NCBI RefSeq assembly: GCF_021129235.1
Contig: NZ_JAJOMA010000008.1
Location: 186,001-250,000 of the forward strand
Origin: Kineosporia mesophila
GTDB taxonomy: Bacteria > Actinomycetota > Actinomycetes > Actinomycetales > Kineosporiaceae
Reading direction: 5' to 3'
DNA length: 64,000 nt
The translations under genes and the position numbers were made by a program. The notes beneath the pieces were generated by a model. It was not told where the DNA came from, made no database searches, and saw only the letters and a program-made list of their open reading frames with translations. This document shows positions 18,410-25,245 of this stretch, piece after piece (position 1 is the stretch's first letter; every line of letters begins with the position of its first letter).

Positions 18410-18456
18410 CAGAAACTCCCCGGTCGGTCCACGGGGTACGGACCGGGGGGTTTCTG
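18410..18456 (+). terminator. Strong 16-bp hairpin
   Basis: Arms 18410-18425 and 18441-18456 pair over 16 bp with a single G-T type mismatch around a 15-nt loop. It is 155 bp past the stop of the CxxCG gene pair and could terminate that operon, although no T-run follows. Confidence 0.5.
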
Positions 18457-18507
18457 GAAGGTCACGTGGCTAGTCCCGAGACGGAGGTGGTGGTTCGGTA
18501 TCACGTG

Positions 18508-18616
18508 TCCGGAACACGAAGGATCACGGGTTGCGAGCTATCCGGGTCGCACGCGGAAACATCCCCCCGCACGCATCCCTCAACCCGGTGATGTCGCGAC
18601 TCGTGATCCTTCCGGA
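18508..18616. repeat. Imperfect inverted repeat
   Basis: AAGGATCACGGGTTGCG at 18519-18535 is repeated in inverse orientation at 18595-18611 with two mismatches. Flanking TCCGGAA blocks also match, with a 6-nt insertion in the left arm. The arms are about 60 bp apart, too far for a simple terminator. Confidence 0.5.
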
Positions 18617-18751
18617 AAGGCTCTTCCGTCGAGAGCGGGCAAGTCAGGTAATCGTGATCGTGGACAAGGTTCCCGGCGATCTACGGGCGCTGCGGGGTGA
18701 GCCGGTCGCCGGGGGCCCTGTGCGCGATCACGGCGAGTACCCCCGGAACCG

Positions 18752-18786
18752 GGTGGGGATGGGCGTGGCGCGCGTCCATCCCCACC
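18752..18786 (-). terminator. Terminator of the 62-residue gene
   Basis: GGTGGGGATGG at 18752-18762 and its perfect complement at 18776-18786 form an 11-bp stem with a 13-nt loop, starting about 10 bp after the stop codon of the minus-strand small gene. Confidence 0.65.
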
Positions 18787-18795
18787 CACGGGAGT

Positions 18796-18984
18796 TCAGT
18801 GCTCCACGTGGGCGTGCACGCAGCAGTAGTGCGAATCCAGCGGCAGGCAGTGGCTGTACGGCCACAGCACCACCCAGTCGGTCTTGCGCGTCCTGGGTTC
18901 GGGCAGGTCGCGCAGTTCCCGTACCGAGGTGGCGGCGCGCTGGTGCGGCATCCGCGTGAACTCGAGCCTCGTGTTCTCTGACAT
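18796..18984 (-). CDS. 62-residue Cys/His-rich small protein
   Basis: A very small protein, not recognised. It begins MSENTRLEFTRMPHQRAA and continues through LRDLPEPRTRKTDWVVLWPY into a C-terminal cluster HCLPLDSHYCCVHAHVEH, with three cysteines and five histidines in 18 residues, suggesting metal binding. The ATG at 18984 follows AGGGAGA at good distance, and a terminator hairpin follows the stop, so it looks like a real gene. It is divergent from a 99-residue orphan gene 110 bp away. Confidence 0.65.
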   Translation of the reverse strand: MSENTRLEFTRMPHQRAATSVRELRDLPEPRTRKTDWVVLWPYSHCLPLDSHYCCVHAHVEH

Positions 18985-19094
18985 CCGGCGAATCTCCCTG
19001 CGTCGTGCGATGGAACCCCTGTGACGAAGTGTTGACTCTGTGTAATGTACTGAGCGATGCGTGGCCGGTGAGTGCAAGACACGGGGGAAAGTCG

Positions 19095-19394
19095 ATGGCC
19101 GAAGTGACGAGTGTGTGCGGCAGCGAGACGGCGGGTCCGGACGACGACCCGGTCACGGTGACCCGCGCCGGGGTGGCCACCGAGCTGACCCTGAGTCTGG
19201 CGCCCGACCTGCACCGCAGCCTCACCGCCATGTTCGCCGACTACGGCGTCTCCTCGATCGAGGAAGGAGTGCTGAGGTCGCTCGGGCTCTGGCGGTACCT
19301 CGACCGGGCCACCCACGAGGGCCGCCAGCTGGTGGTGCTCGACCCCCAGCACCCGCAGGGGCCTTTCGACGTGGTCGACCTACGGAGCTGGTGA
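19095..19394 (+). CDS. 99-residue orphan protein
   Basis: A small soluble protein of unknown function. The first 25 residues are acidic and flexible. The middle (LSLAPDLHRSLTAMFADYG, then SSIEEGVLRSLGLWRYLDRA) has a strand-helix-helix pattern that could be ribbon-helix-helix-like. The end (RQLVVLDPQHPQGPFDVVDL) is beta-like. The ATG follows GGGGGAAA. Its last 15 bp overlap the end of the convergent GMC oxidoreductase gene. Confidence 0.65.
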   Translation: MAEVTSVCGSETAGPDDDPVTVTRAGVATELTLSLAPDLHRSLTAMFADYGVSSIEEGVLRSLGLWRYLDRATHEGRQLVVLDPQHPQGPFDVVDLRSW

Positions 19395-21032
19395 ACCGGC
19401 CCGGATGAATCCGGCGACCCGTTCGCCTACCATGACCGCGGTCGCGGCCGGTCCCCGCGTCGGGGTGCCCGGCAGGATGGACGTGTCGGCGATCCGCACC
19501 CCGCTGATCCCGTGCACGCTCCCGTACTGGTCCACCACCGCGTCCGGGTCGGACGCCGGGCCCATGGCGCAACTGCCGCAGGCGTGGATCGCCGTGCCCA
19601 GACGCGCGAGCATCCAGGCATCCAGCTGTTCGTCGTCGTTCAGCACGGCGTCGCCGAGATCGCTCAGACAGCGGAAGTGCTTCTCGAAGGCCCGGGTTCG
19701 CAGGATTGCCACCGCCACCCGCACGACCTCGCGCATCCGGCGCCGATCGTCGGGTGAGCTCAGGTAGTGGTAGTCGATCGTCGGTGCGACGTGCGGGTCG
19801 GCCGAGGTGGTGGTGATCGTGCCCCGGGAGGCCGTCTGCTGCACCGCCACCGAGAACGCCAGATCGTTGCGCGTGGCCACCTGCTGCACCAGCCGTCGCC
19901 ACGAGACGCTTTTCCGGTCGCGCAGGATCGCGGGCCGGCGGCGCGCGATCGGGAGCAGTCCCCGCCATCGGTGGCCGGTGCGCAGCCCGAGTGCCTCGGC
20001 CAGCGGTCTCAGATGCGGCAGGATCTCCAGATCGCCGTCGTGGGGTGAGTTCTCGGCGGTGAAATGAAGGACGCTCTGGAACAGGTCGCGCTGTCGGCGT
20101 GCGGTCAGGCGGCGCCTGGGTGTCCAGGTCACGGAGATGTCCGGGTGGTCGGAGAAGTTCTTGCCGACCCCGGGGGAGTCGTGGACCAGGGGAATCCCGG
20201 CCGTCCTCAGTTCACCGGCCGGTCCGACACCGGAAAGAGCGAGCAGGTGCGGTGTCTTGACGGCGCCCGCACTGAGGACGACGAGCGGGGTCGCGATCAC
20301 CTCGACCCGGCCGTGGGTCTCGACCTCCACCCCGGTGGCCCGGGTGCCGTCGAAGACGATGCGCCGGGCCAGGGTGTCGCCCCGCACGGTCAGGTTCGGC
20401 CGGCCGCGCGCCGGGTTGACGTAGGCGATACCGGTGTTGATCCGCACGCCGTTCACCGCGTTCACCGGAAGCGGCCCGTAACCCGGTGCCTCCTGGGCAT
20501 TCTTGTCCGGCTCCGGGACGAACCCGAGCTCGGTGCAGGCCTGCGCGAAGGCCCGGGTGACCGGGTGCTCGTGCTGCGGGGCCCGGGTGACCGGCATCGG
20601 CCCGTCGTGACCGTGCAGGTCTGACGTCGGGTGGTCGTGGTCGGTCTCGAGGCGCCGGTAGAACGGCAGGCACTTCTCGTAGGTCCACTCGGTGTTGCCC
20701 GCGGCCGCCCAGGCATCGAAGTCGGCCCGACGGGCCCGCACGAAATACGTGCCGTTGATGGCCGTCGAGCCACCGAGGATCTTGCCCCGCGCCACCCGGT
20801 AGCTGAGGTCGGGCGTGAGGTGGGCGAGAAAGGCCCAGTTGTTCGGATGTCCCGGCACGGCCGCACCGAGCCCACCGGCGTCGAGTATCTCGGACGGGAA
20901 CCCGGCCGTGGTCGCCACATCGGGCCCGGCCTCGAGCAACAGCACGTTGCAGGCCGGATCCTCACTGAGCCGGGCGGCGAGCGGCGCCCCGGAAGCCCCG
21001 GCCCCGACCACCACCACGTCGTACGTACTCAT
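19380..21032 (-). CDS. GMC-family FAD oxidoreductase
   Basis: A 550-residue glucose-methanol-choline oxidoreductase. The N-terminal FAD site is VVVGAGASGAPLAARL with LLLEAG. The GMC signature 1 region is GKILGGSTAINGTYFVRA, and signature 2 is the SAGAVKTPHLLALSG block. The C-terminal domain has the catalytic His region AIHACGSCAMGP and then VADTSILP-like GVRIADTSILPGTPTRGP. It probably oxidises an alcohol, and choline dehydrogenase-like members are closest in layout; the substrate cannot be told. The ATG at 21032 is set by a -10 box 7 nt upstream. Confidence 0.9.
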   Translation of the reverse strand: MSTYDVVVVGAGASGAPLAARLSEDPACNVLLLEAGPDVATTAGFPSEILDAGGLGAAVPGHPNNWAFLAHLTPDLSYRVARGKILGGSTAINGTYFVRARRADFDAWAAAGNTEWTYEKCLPFYRRLETDHDHPTSDLHGHDGPMPVTRAPQHEHPVTRAFAQACTELGFVPEPDKNAQEAPGYGPLPVNAVNGVRINTGIAYVNPARGRPNLTVRGDTLARRIVFDGTRATGVEVETHGRVEVIATPLVVLSAGAVKTPHLLALSGVGPAGELRTAGIPLVHDSPGVGKNFSDHPDISVTWTPRRRLTARRQRDLFQSVLHFTAENSPHDGDLEILPHLRPLAEALGLRTGHRWRGLLPIARRRPAILRDRKSVSWRRLVQQVATRNDLAFSVAVQQTASRGTITTTSADPHVAPTIDYHYLSSPDDRRRMREVVRVAVAILRTRAFEKHFRCLSDLGDAVLNDDEQLDAWMLARLGTAIHACGSCAMGPASDPDAVVDQYGSVHGISGVRIADTSILPGTPTRGPAATAVMVGERVAGFIRAGSPAP

Positions 21033-21039
21033 TCTCGCC

Positions 21040-21045
21040 ACCCTA
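21040..21045 (-). promoter_or_regulatory. -10 box (TAGGGT) of the GMC gene
   Basis: On the minus strand TAGGGT is followed by 7 nt and the ATG at 21032, a leaderless arrangement with no ribosome binding site. Confidence 0.5.
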
Positions 21046-21190
21046 GTCGTCGCAGGAGGGGCTCAATCTGCTGAGTGATGCCCAGCCCCTCCTTGCCGGT
21101 AGCGGCCTATGGGTGGCGAGGGGCGCCAGCCGCTTCGAATGTGGGTTCTTGCCTCAACGGCAGACAGGTCTTGTCGTCGGACCCCAGCCG

Positions 21191-21364
21191 GACCGTCGGC
21201 ACGAACTCACGTTGTCGCAGACTCAGCTGCCGGAGAGCACGGGTATTCCTCAGGCCGGGATCAGCAGGTTTGAGAACGGCAGGGGAAACCCCACCGGGAG
21301 CACGATCCAGAAGCTGCGGGAGATCCCGGAGACGGACATGGTGTTCAAGGCCCGTACCCACTGA
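21191..21364 (+). pseudogene. Fragment of an XRE (HigA-like) helix-turn-helix gene
   Basis: The frame reads DRRHELTLSQTQLPESTGIP, then QAGISRFENGRGNPTGSTIQ and KLREIPETDMVFKARTH before a stop. The middle matches the helix-turn-helix of HigA-like antitoxin regulators (LTQTQLAE.TGIPQ..ISR.E.GRGNPT..T..KLA). The N-terminal part of the family is not found upstream, position-critical residues are changed (QLPE for QLAE, LREIPE for LAEALG), and no toxin gene is adjacent. It could still be a short expressed protein from 21113, but decay seems more likely. Confidence 0.5.
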
Positions 21365-21378
21365 CCGGTTCGGCTCCC

Positions 21379-22851
21379 TCACGCGTTGGCCGACTCGTTG
21401 GCGCTCGGCTGGGCCTGGGCGGAGAGGGTGAGCAGCACCGCCGCCTGCTCGCGGGAGACGACGCCGAGGGTGTGGGCGGTGTCGGTGATCCGGGTAGCCG
21501 TGCTGCTGAGGCGGGTGGTGACGTTACGGGTGGCGCGGGTCAGGCCGGCCCGGCGCCCGGCGGTCACCTGGGTGCGGGCCCCGGCGGCCCGGTCCCGGGC
21601 GCGGGCGTACCGCACCCGCCAGGCGGCCGCGACGCTGGTGGCGCGGGGGGTCTCGGCGGCGACGGCCACCGAGAGCACGCTGGCCAGCAGCACCAGGACG
21701 CCGACCCCGCTGAGCGCGGTGCGCAGGCCCACCTGGCCGGCGACCAGACCGATCAGGGGCGGTCCGGCCAGAGGCCCCACGTAGCCGACGGTCGCCGCGA
21801 GTCCGACGCCCTTGGCCCCGTTGAGCACCCCGGCCCGGCCGATGGCCAGCGGGAACACATTGGCCAGGCCCAGACCCACCATCAGGAAGCCGCTCAGGGC
21901 GATCGGCAGGCCGGCCCCGAACGACACGGCCAGCGTGCCCCCGGCCGCCAGGAGAGTGCCGCCCAGCAGCATCCGGGTGTCCCCGAGACGCGCGACCAGA
22001 CGGTGGCCGGCCACCCGGCCGGTCGCCATCGCGAGGCTGAAGAGCGCGTACCCGGCCGCGGCCAGACCGGGACTGGCGTGCAGGTTCTCCCGCAGGTGCA
22101 GGGCACCCCAGTCACCCAGGGCCCCCTCGGCGAAGGCCGTGCAGGCGGCGATGCCGCCGAGCGTGATGATGACGGCGGTGTGCGAGGAGAAACGGCCGGG
22201 GATGGACGGGGCTGTCTGCTCCGGCAGGAGGTTGACCGAAATCAGTTGACTACCAGCAGGTCGGGTCTTGGAATGGCGGGCCCGGCGGCGACGGGAGGAA
22301 GGCTCCCGGGCGGGGCCGGTGACCTTGTCGATCACCCGGGTCAGCCAGGCGCAGACCAGCAGGGAGACACCGGCGACACTTGAAAGATGAAGCATAGCCG
22401 GGAAAAGCCCGGCGAGCACGCCGCCGACGGCCGATCCGACCAGGCCGCCCAGGCTGAAGACGGCGTGCAGGGAGGACATCATCGGTCGTTTCGCCCGGGC
22501 CTCCACCTCCACGCCGAGACTGTTCGCAGCGACATTCGCGGACCCGCTGGCGAGCCCGAAAACTAGGAGGGCACAGCAGAGTTCGGTCAGGTTACCGGCG
22601 AGTGCGGGTAGTGGCAGGGTGGCGGCGAAGCAGGGCACGGTGACCTGCCCGACCCGGCGGGAACCGAAGCGGGCGCAGAGGCATCCGGTGACCTGCATGC
22701 TGGCGAGCGCCCCGAGCGAGATGCAGAACAGGGCCGCGCCGAGAGTGGCGGGTGTGAGCTGGAGGTCCCGGGCGATGTCGGGAACCCGGGCCGCCCAGCT
22801 TCCGAAAGTGATGCCGTTGAGTGCGAAAAAGATCGAGGCAGCGAAAAACAC
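21379..22851 (-). CDS. MFS transporter with long basic C-terminal tail
   Basis: A 490-residue major facilitator with 12 predicted helices. The start MFFAASIFFALNGITFGSWA and AARVPDIARDLQLTPA place it in the YbjJ-like group of small-molecule exporters. Residues ~190-215 between helices 6 and 7 are Arg-rich (SSRRRRARHSKTRP). After helix 12 (~residue 405) is an unusual 85-residue Arg/Ala/Thr tail (YARARDRAAGARTQV to SANESANA), probably cytoplasmic. The GTG at 22851 follows TGAGGAAAA. A second transporter of the same group is at 32942-34138. The cargo is unknown. Confidence 0.85.
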   Translation of the reverse strand: MFFAASIFFALNGITFGSWAARVPDIARDLQLTPATLGAALFCISLGALASMQVTGCLCARFGSRRVGQVTVPCFAATLPLPALAGNLTELCCALLVFGLASGSANVAANSLGVEVEARAKRPMMSSLHAVFSLGGLVGSAVGGVLAGLFPAMLHLSSVAGVSLLVCAWLTRVIDKVTGPAREPSSRRRRARHSKTRPAGSQLISVNLLPEQTAPSIPGRFSSHTAVIITLGGIAACTAFAEGALGDWGALHLRENLHASPGLAAAGYALFSLAMATGRVAGHRLVARLGDTRMLLGGTLLAAGGTLAVSFGAGLPIALSGFLMVGLGLANVFPLAIGRAGVLNGAKGVGLAATVGYVGPLAGPPLIGLVAGQVGLRTALSGVGVLVLLASVLSVAVAAETPRATSVAAAWRVRYARARDRAAGARTQVTAGRRAGLTRATRNVTTRLSSTATRITDTAHTLGVVSREQAAVLLTLSAQAQPSANESANA

Positions 22852-23270
22852 AGGGTTTTCCTCAGTGTCAGTCGGCAGGCCTGAGGTCGGTGCGGACCGC
22901 TACGTGCCGCGATGGCGACCTGACGGTCGACTCCGTCGGACGCGGACGCGTCCAGGAGCAAAGACCGCGTGGCAGGCGTGGATTGGCCCCCGTGGCCAGA
23001 CGGCGATCAGCCTGCAAGCAGTTCGGGGGGTTGGTCAACCGGAGGGGTTTTCCCTCCCGCTGCGGGGCTGACCTGCGCTTTCGGAGCCTACGCGGGCGTA
23101 GGTGAAACGTTGTCGTGCGGCGCGGGTGTTACGGCGCAGGCCGAACATCCCCCGGATGGCCCAGTGGGGAGCCGTCATCCAGCCTTGGTGATCCGGCCGG
23201 GTGCGGGTCATGTGGCGTTTCCTTGTCCCGGATTGGCTGCTGTGATGCGGAACGGGCCGGGACGGCGGAT
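22852..23270. other. Intergenic region, no gene seen
   Basis: This stretch separates divergent genes. It contains a small perfect hairpin at 23041-23057 (GGAGGG/CCCTCC) and a 6-bp palindrome CTACGC/GCGTAG near 23088-23101, but no convincing promoter pair or riboswitch consensus. Frames through it lack gene-like codon use. Confidence 0.5.
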
Positions 23271-24548
23271 ATGCACCAGCGGCTGAGCGGCACCATCCGG
23301 ATGCGGCAGTTGCGCCGGCTGCGGCTCCCGACCCCGGACCTCCTGCTGGCGGCCGGGGTGCTCGTGCTGTCGGCGGGGTTGCTGGCCGGGGTGTTCGGCC
23401 GGGAGGGTCTGGCCCGCCGGGCCGGGGCCCTGGAGGACGCCCGGGCGGAGACGGCGCAGCAGGTCCGGATCCAGACCGCGCGCACCGCCCTGGTGATCGC
23501 CGACACCGACGCGGGCAACGACCTGCTGACCGGTGCCGATCCGGAACGGTTCAGCTACCGCCTGTTCGGGTACGACGCCCAGCCGGCGTTCCTCGGGCTG
23601 GTCGCCGCGGCGCGCACCGACGAGGACGCGGCCACGCTGGCGACGGCGAACAAGTACCTGATCACGTACGCCATGCAGGTGGCCGCGGCCCGGACCCGGG
23701 CGCAGGACGGGCAGCCGGACGAGGCGGCCACCGCGCTGGCCGCGGCCTCGCAGGTCCTGCACACGCAGGTGCTGCCCCGGCTGGCGCAGGTGCAGGAGGC
23801 CGGCCGGGACCGGCTGGCCGACGACGGGTCGGCGGCCGACACCGCACCGGTCGTCGCCGTCCTGGCCGGCATCCTGGCGGTGCTCGTGATCATCGGTGTG
23901 CACCTGTGGCTGACCCGCCGCACCCGCCGCCTGCTCAACCTCGGGCTGCTCGCCGGGGTCGCGGTGCTGATCGTGGCGACCGGGGCCGGGGTTGCGGTGG
24001 TCGGGGCGAGCCGGCACCGGGTGGACGAGGTGCAGGACCACGCCCTGCGGATCGCCGACGCCGTGGTGGAGGCCCGGTTCTCGGCGTTCGACGCCCGCTC
24101 GTCGGAGGCCCGGGCCGCCCTCGACGGCAGCACGGTGGACGACGAGAAGGCCTGGTCGGCGTCGTACCAGGACGCCCTGGCCCGGCTGCGGACCGCGGCG
24201 GACGGGGAGCCGCAGGCCGTGCGGGACGACGTGGCGAACGTGACGGGCAAGCTCAGCTACTACGGCGGGGTGCACGAGCGTCTGCTGGCCCGGGCCGTCG
24301 CGGGGGACGAGGCGTTCGTGCGGCGGTCCGCCTCCAACCCGGCGCCGGGTGGCGCCGTGGGGGCGTTCGAGGCCTTCGACGCCTACAGCGGGGCGCTGCT
24401 CGCCCGCCAGGTGCAGACGGCGGACGACGCCTGGGAGTCGGCCGGGGCGAACCTGCGCCGGGTCGGCTGGATCACGCTGGTGGTCGGCCTGCTGGCGGCG
24501 GTACTGGGCTGGGTGGGCATCGCGGCCCGGCGGCGCGAGTACCGGTGA
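23271..24548 (+). CDS. Membrane protein with two extracytoplasmic sensor-like domains
   Basis: A 425-residue protein of unknown function with a symmetric layout. TM1 (about residues 22-45) is followed by a helical external domain of ~155 residues (AETAQQVRIQTARTALVIAD). A TM2-TM3 hairpin comes next (VVAVLAGILAVLVIIGVHLW and LLAGVAVLIVATGAGVAVVG, ~190-255), then a second helical external domain, TM4 near the C-terminus (ITLVVGLLAAVLGWVGIAAR) and a short basic tail. The paired helical domains resemble four-helix sensor modules, but no signalling domain is attached. The ATG at 23271 follows GGGACGG. A decayed globin gene begins at its stop codon. Confidence 0.7.
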   Translation: MHQRLSGTIRMRQLRRLRLPTPDLLLAAGVLVLSAGLLAGVFGREGLARRAGALEDARAETAQQVRIQTARTALVIADTDAGNDLLTGADPERFSYRLFGYDAQPAFLGLVAAARTDEDAATLATANKYLITYAMQVAAARTRAQDGQPDEAATALAAASQVLHTQVLPRLAQVQEAGRDRLADDGSAADTAPVVAVLAGILAVLVIIGVHLWLTRRTRRLLNLGLLAGVAVLIVATGAGVAVVGASRHRVDEVQDHALRIADAVVEARFSAFDARSSEARAALDGSTVDDEKAWSASYQDALARLRTAADGEPQAVRDDVANVTGKLSYYGGVHERLLARAVAGDEAFVRRSASNPAPGGAVGAFEAFDAYSGALLARQVQTADDAWESAGANLRRVGWITLVVGLLAAVLGWVGIAARRREYR

Positions 24549-24895
24549 GCCCACGCTCTACGACTGGGCGGGCGGGGGACCGGCGCGGTACACCGCGGAG
24601 CTCGGGGACATCCCTTGATGCGGTGGCACCACATCGACCTCGGCATCACGCCGGAGCAGCGCTTCCGCTTCGCCACACCGATGAGCCGGGCCGCTGACGA
24701 CGCCGGGCCGCTGACGACGCCGGGCCGCTGACGACGCCGGGCCGCCCGCCGACCGGAGTTCCGGGCGGCCTTCGTCGGGTACGTGTAGTGGGGAACGCGT
24801 CTGGCCTACAGCAATTCTCAGCCGGGGCCGAGGTCGTGGGGGAGGCGCCGGTGCCCCGTCGGGGCTGGTGCGTGGCACCTCCCTACCGGCCGTAG
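24547..24895 (+). pseudogene. Decayed globin gene (truncated-haemoglobin type)
   Basis: Pieces of one protein are spread over the three frames in the right order: EPTLYDWAGGGPA and RYTAELGDIP, then (shifted) LMRWHHIDLGITPEQRFRF and MSRAADDAG, then (shifted) PEFRAAFVGYV, an in-frame TAG, WGTRLAYSNSQPG, and (shifted) AEVVGEAPVPRRGW with VAPPYRP. These match the beginning and end of group II-like bacterial globins. The central haem-pocket part (about 70 residues) is missing. Lesions: a large internal deletion, at least three frameshifts, one nonsense codon, and a 17-bp unit expanded to three copies inside the AADDAG codons. The gene cannot make a functional globin. Confidence 0.85.
24688..24738 (+). 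repeat. Three tandem copies of a 17-bp unit
   Basis: GGGCCGCTGACGACGCC occurs three times head to tail without mismatch. The unit corresponds to the RAADDAG codons of the globin relic, so this is a slippage or duplication lesion in a dead gene. The two extra copies add 34 bp and shift the frame. Confidence 0.9.
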
Positions 24896-24906
24896 GGTCC
24901 GGTGCG

Positions 24907-25215
24907 TCACTTGTCCTGCAACGTCGGGTAGACGTCGGCGAAGCTGACCTCCTTGCCGAAGCCGGAGGCCACGATCACCAGGATGCCGAGGGCGACCGCC
25001 AGCAGGACCAGCGCGAAGATCAGGTAGGCCAGCGCCCGGCCCACCGGGTGCGGTGCGGGAAGGACCCCGGCCGGGTGGTCCTCGGCGTCGCCGCCGGTGC
25101 CGTAGGCCATGGCCCGGATGCCGAGGGCGAACAGGGCGGGCAGGCCGCCCCCGAGGATCAGGCCGACCACGAGGATCTTCCAGATGGCTTGCCACTCGAG
25201 GTAGAGCGTGTGCAT
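24907..25215 (-). CDS. Small two-helix membrane protein linked to Pit transporter (copy B)
   Basis: A 102-residue protein with two transmembrane helices (about residues 13-33 and 62-83) joined by a loop containing AYGTGGDAEDHPAG. It starts MHTLYLEWQAIWKILVVG and ends SFADVYPTLQDK. It follows a Pit phosphate transporter by 30 bp and has a close paralogue behind the second Pit gene (27031-27339), so it is probably an accessory subunit. Family function is unknown. Confidence 0.8.
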   Translation of the reverse strand: MHTLYLEWQAIWKILVVGLILGGGLPALFALGIRAMAYGTGGDAEDHPAGVLPAPHPVGRALAYLIFALVLLAVALGILVIVASGFGKEVSFADVYPTLQDK

Positions 25216-25245
25216 GTCGAGGTTCCTTGACGGGTGCAGAAGGGA

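Larger units (their letters stand above)
18256..18795. other. Gene-poor 540-bp region with two large inverted repeats
   Basis: No convincing coding frame. The base composition is lower in GC than the flanks. It holds the hairpin at 18410-18456, the inverted repeat at 18508-18616 and the terminator of the 62-residue gene at its right end. Confidence 0.6.

Noticed and set aside
22852-23270. Riboswitch in the leader of the membrane gene at 23271
   Set aside because: Checked by eye for c-di-AMP, c-di-GMP and cobalamin consensus elements and found none; only small hairpins.
24740-24770. Perfect 9-bp hairpin GGCCGCCCG/CGGGCGGCC as a terminator
   Set aside because: It falls on the PADPEFRAAF codons of the globin relic, so it is probably inherited from coding sequence, although it could still terminate transcription.
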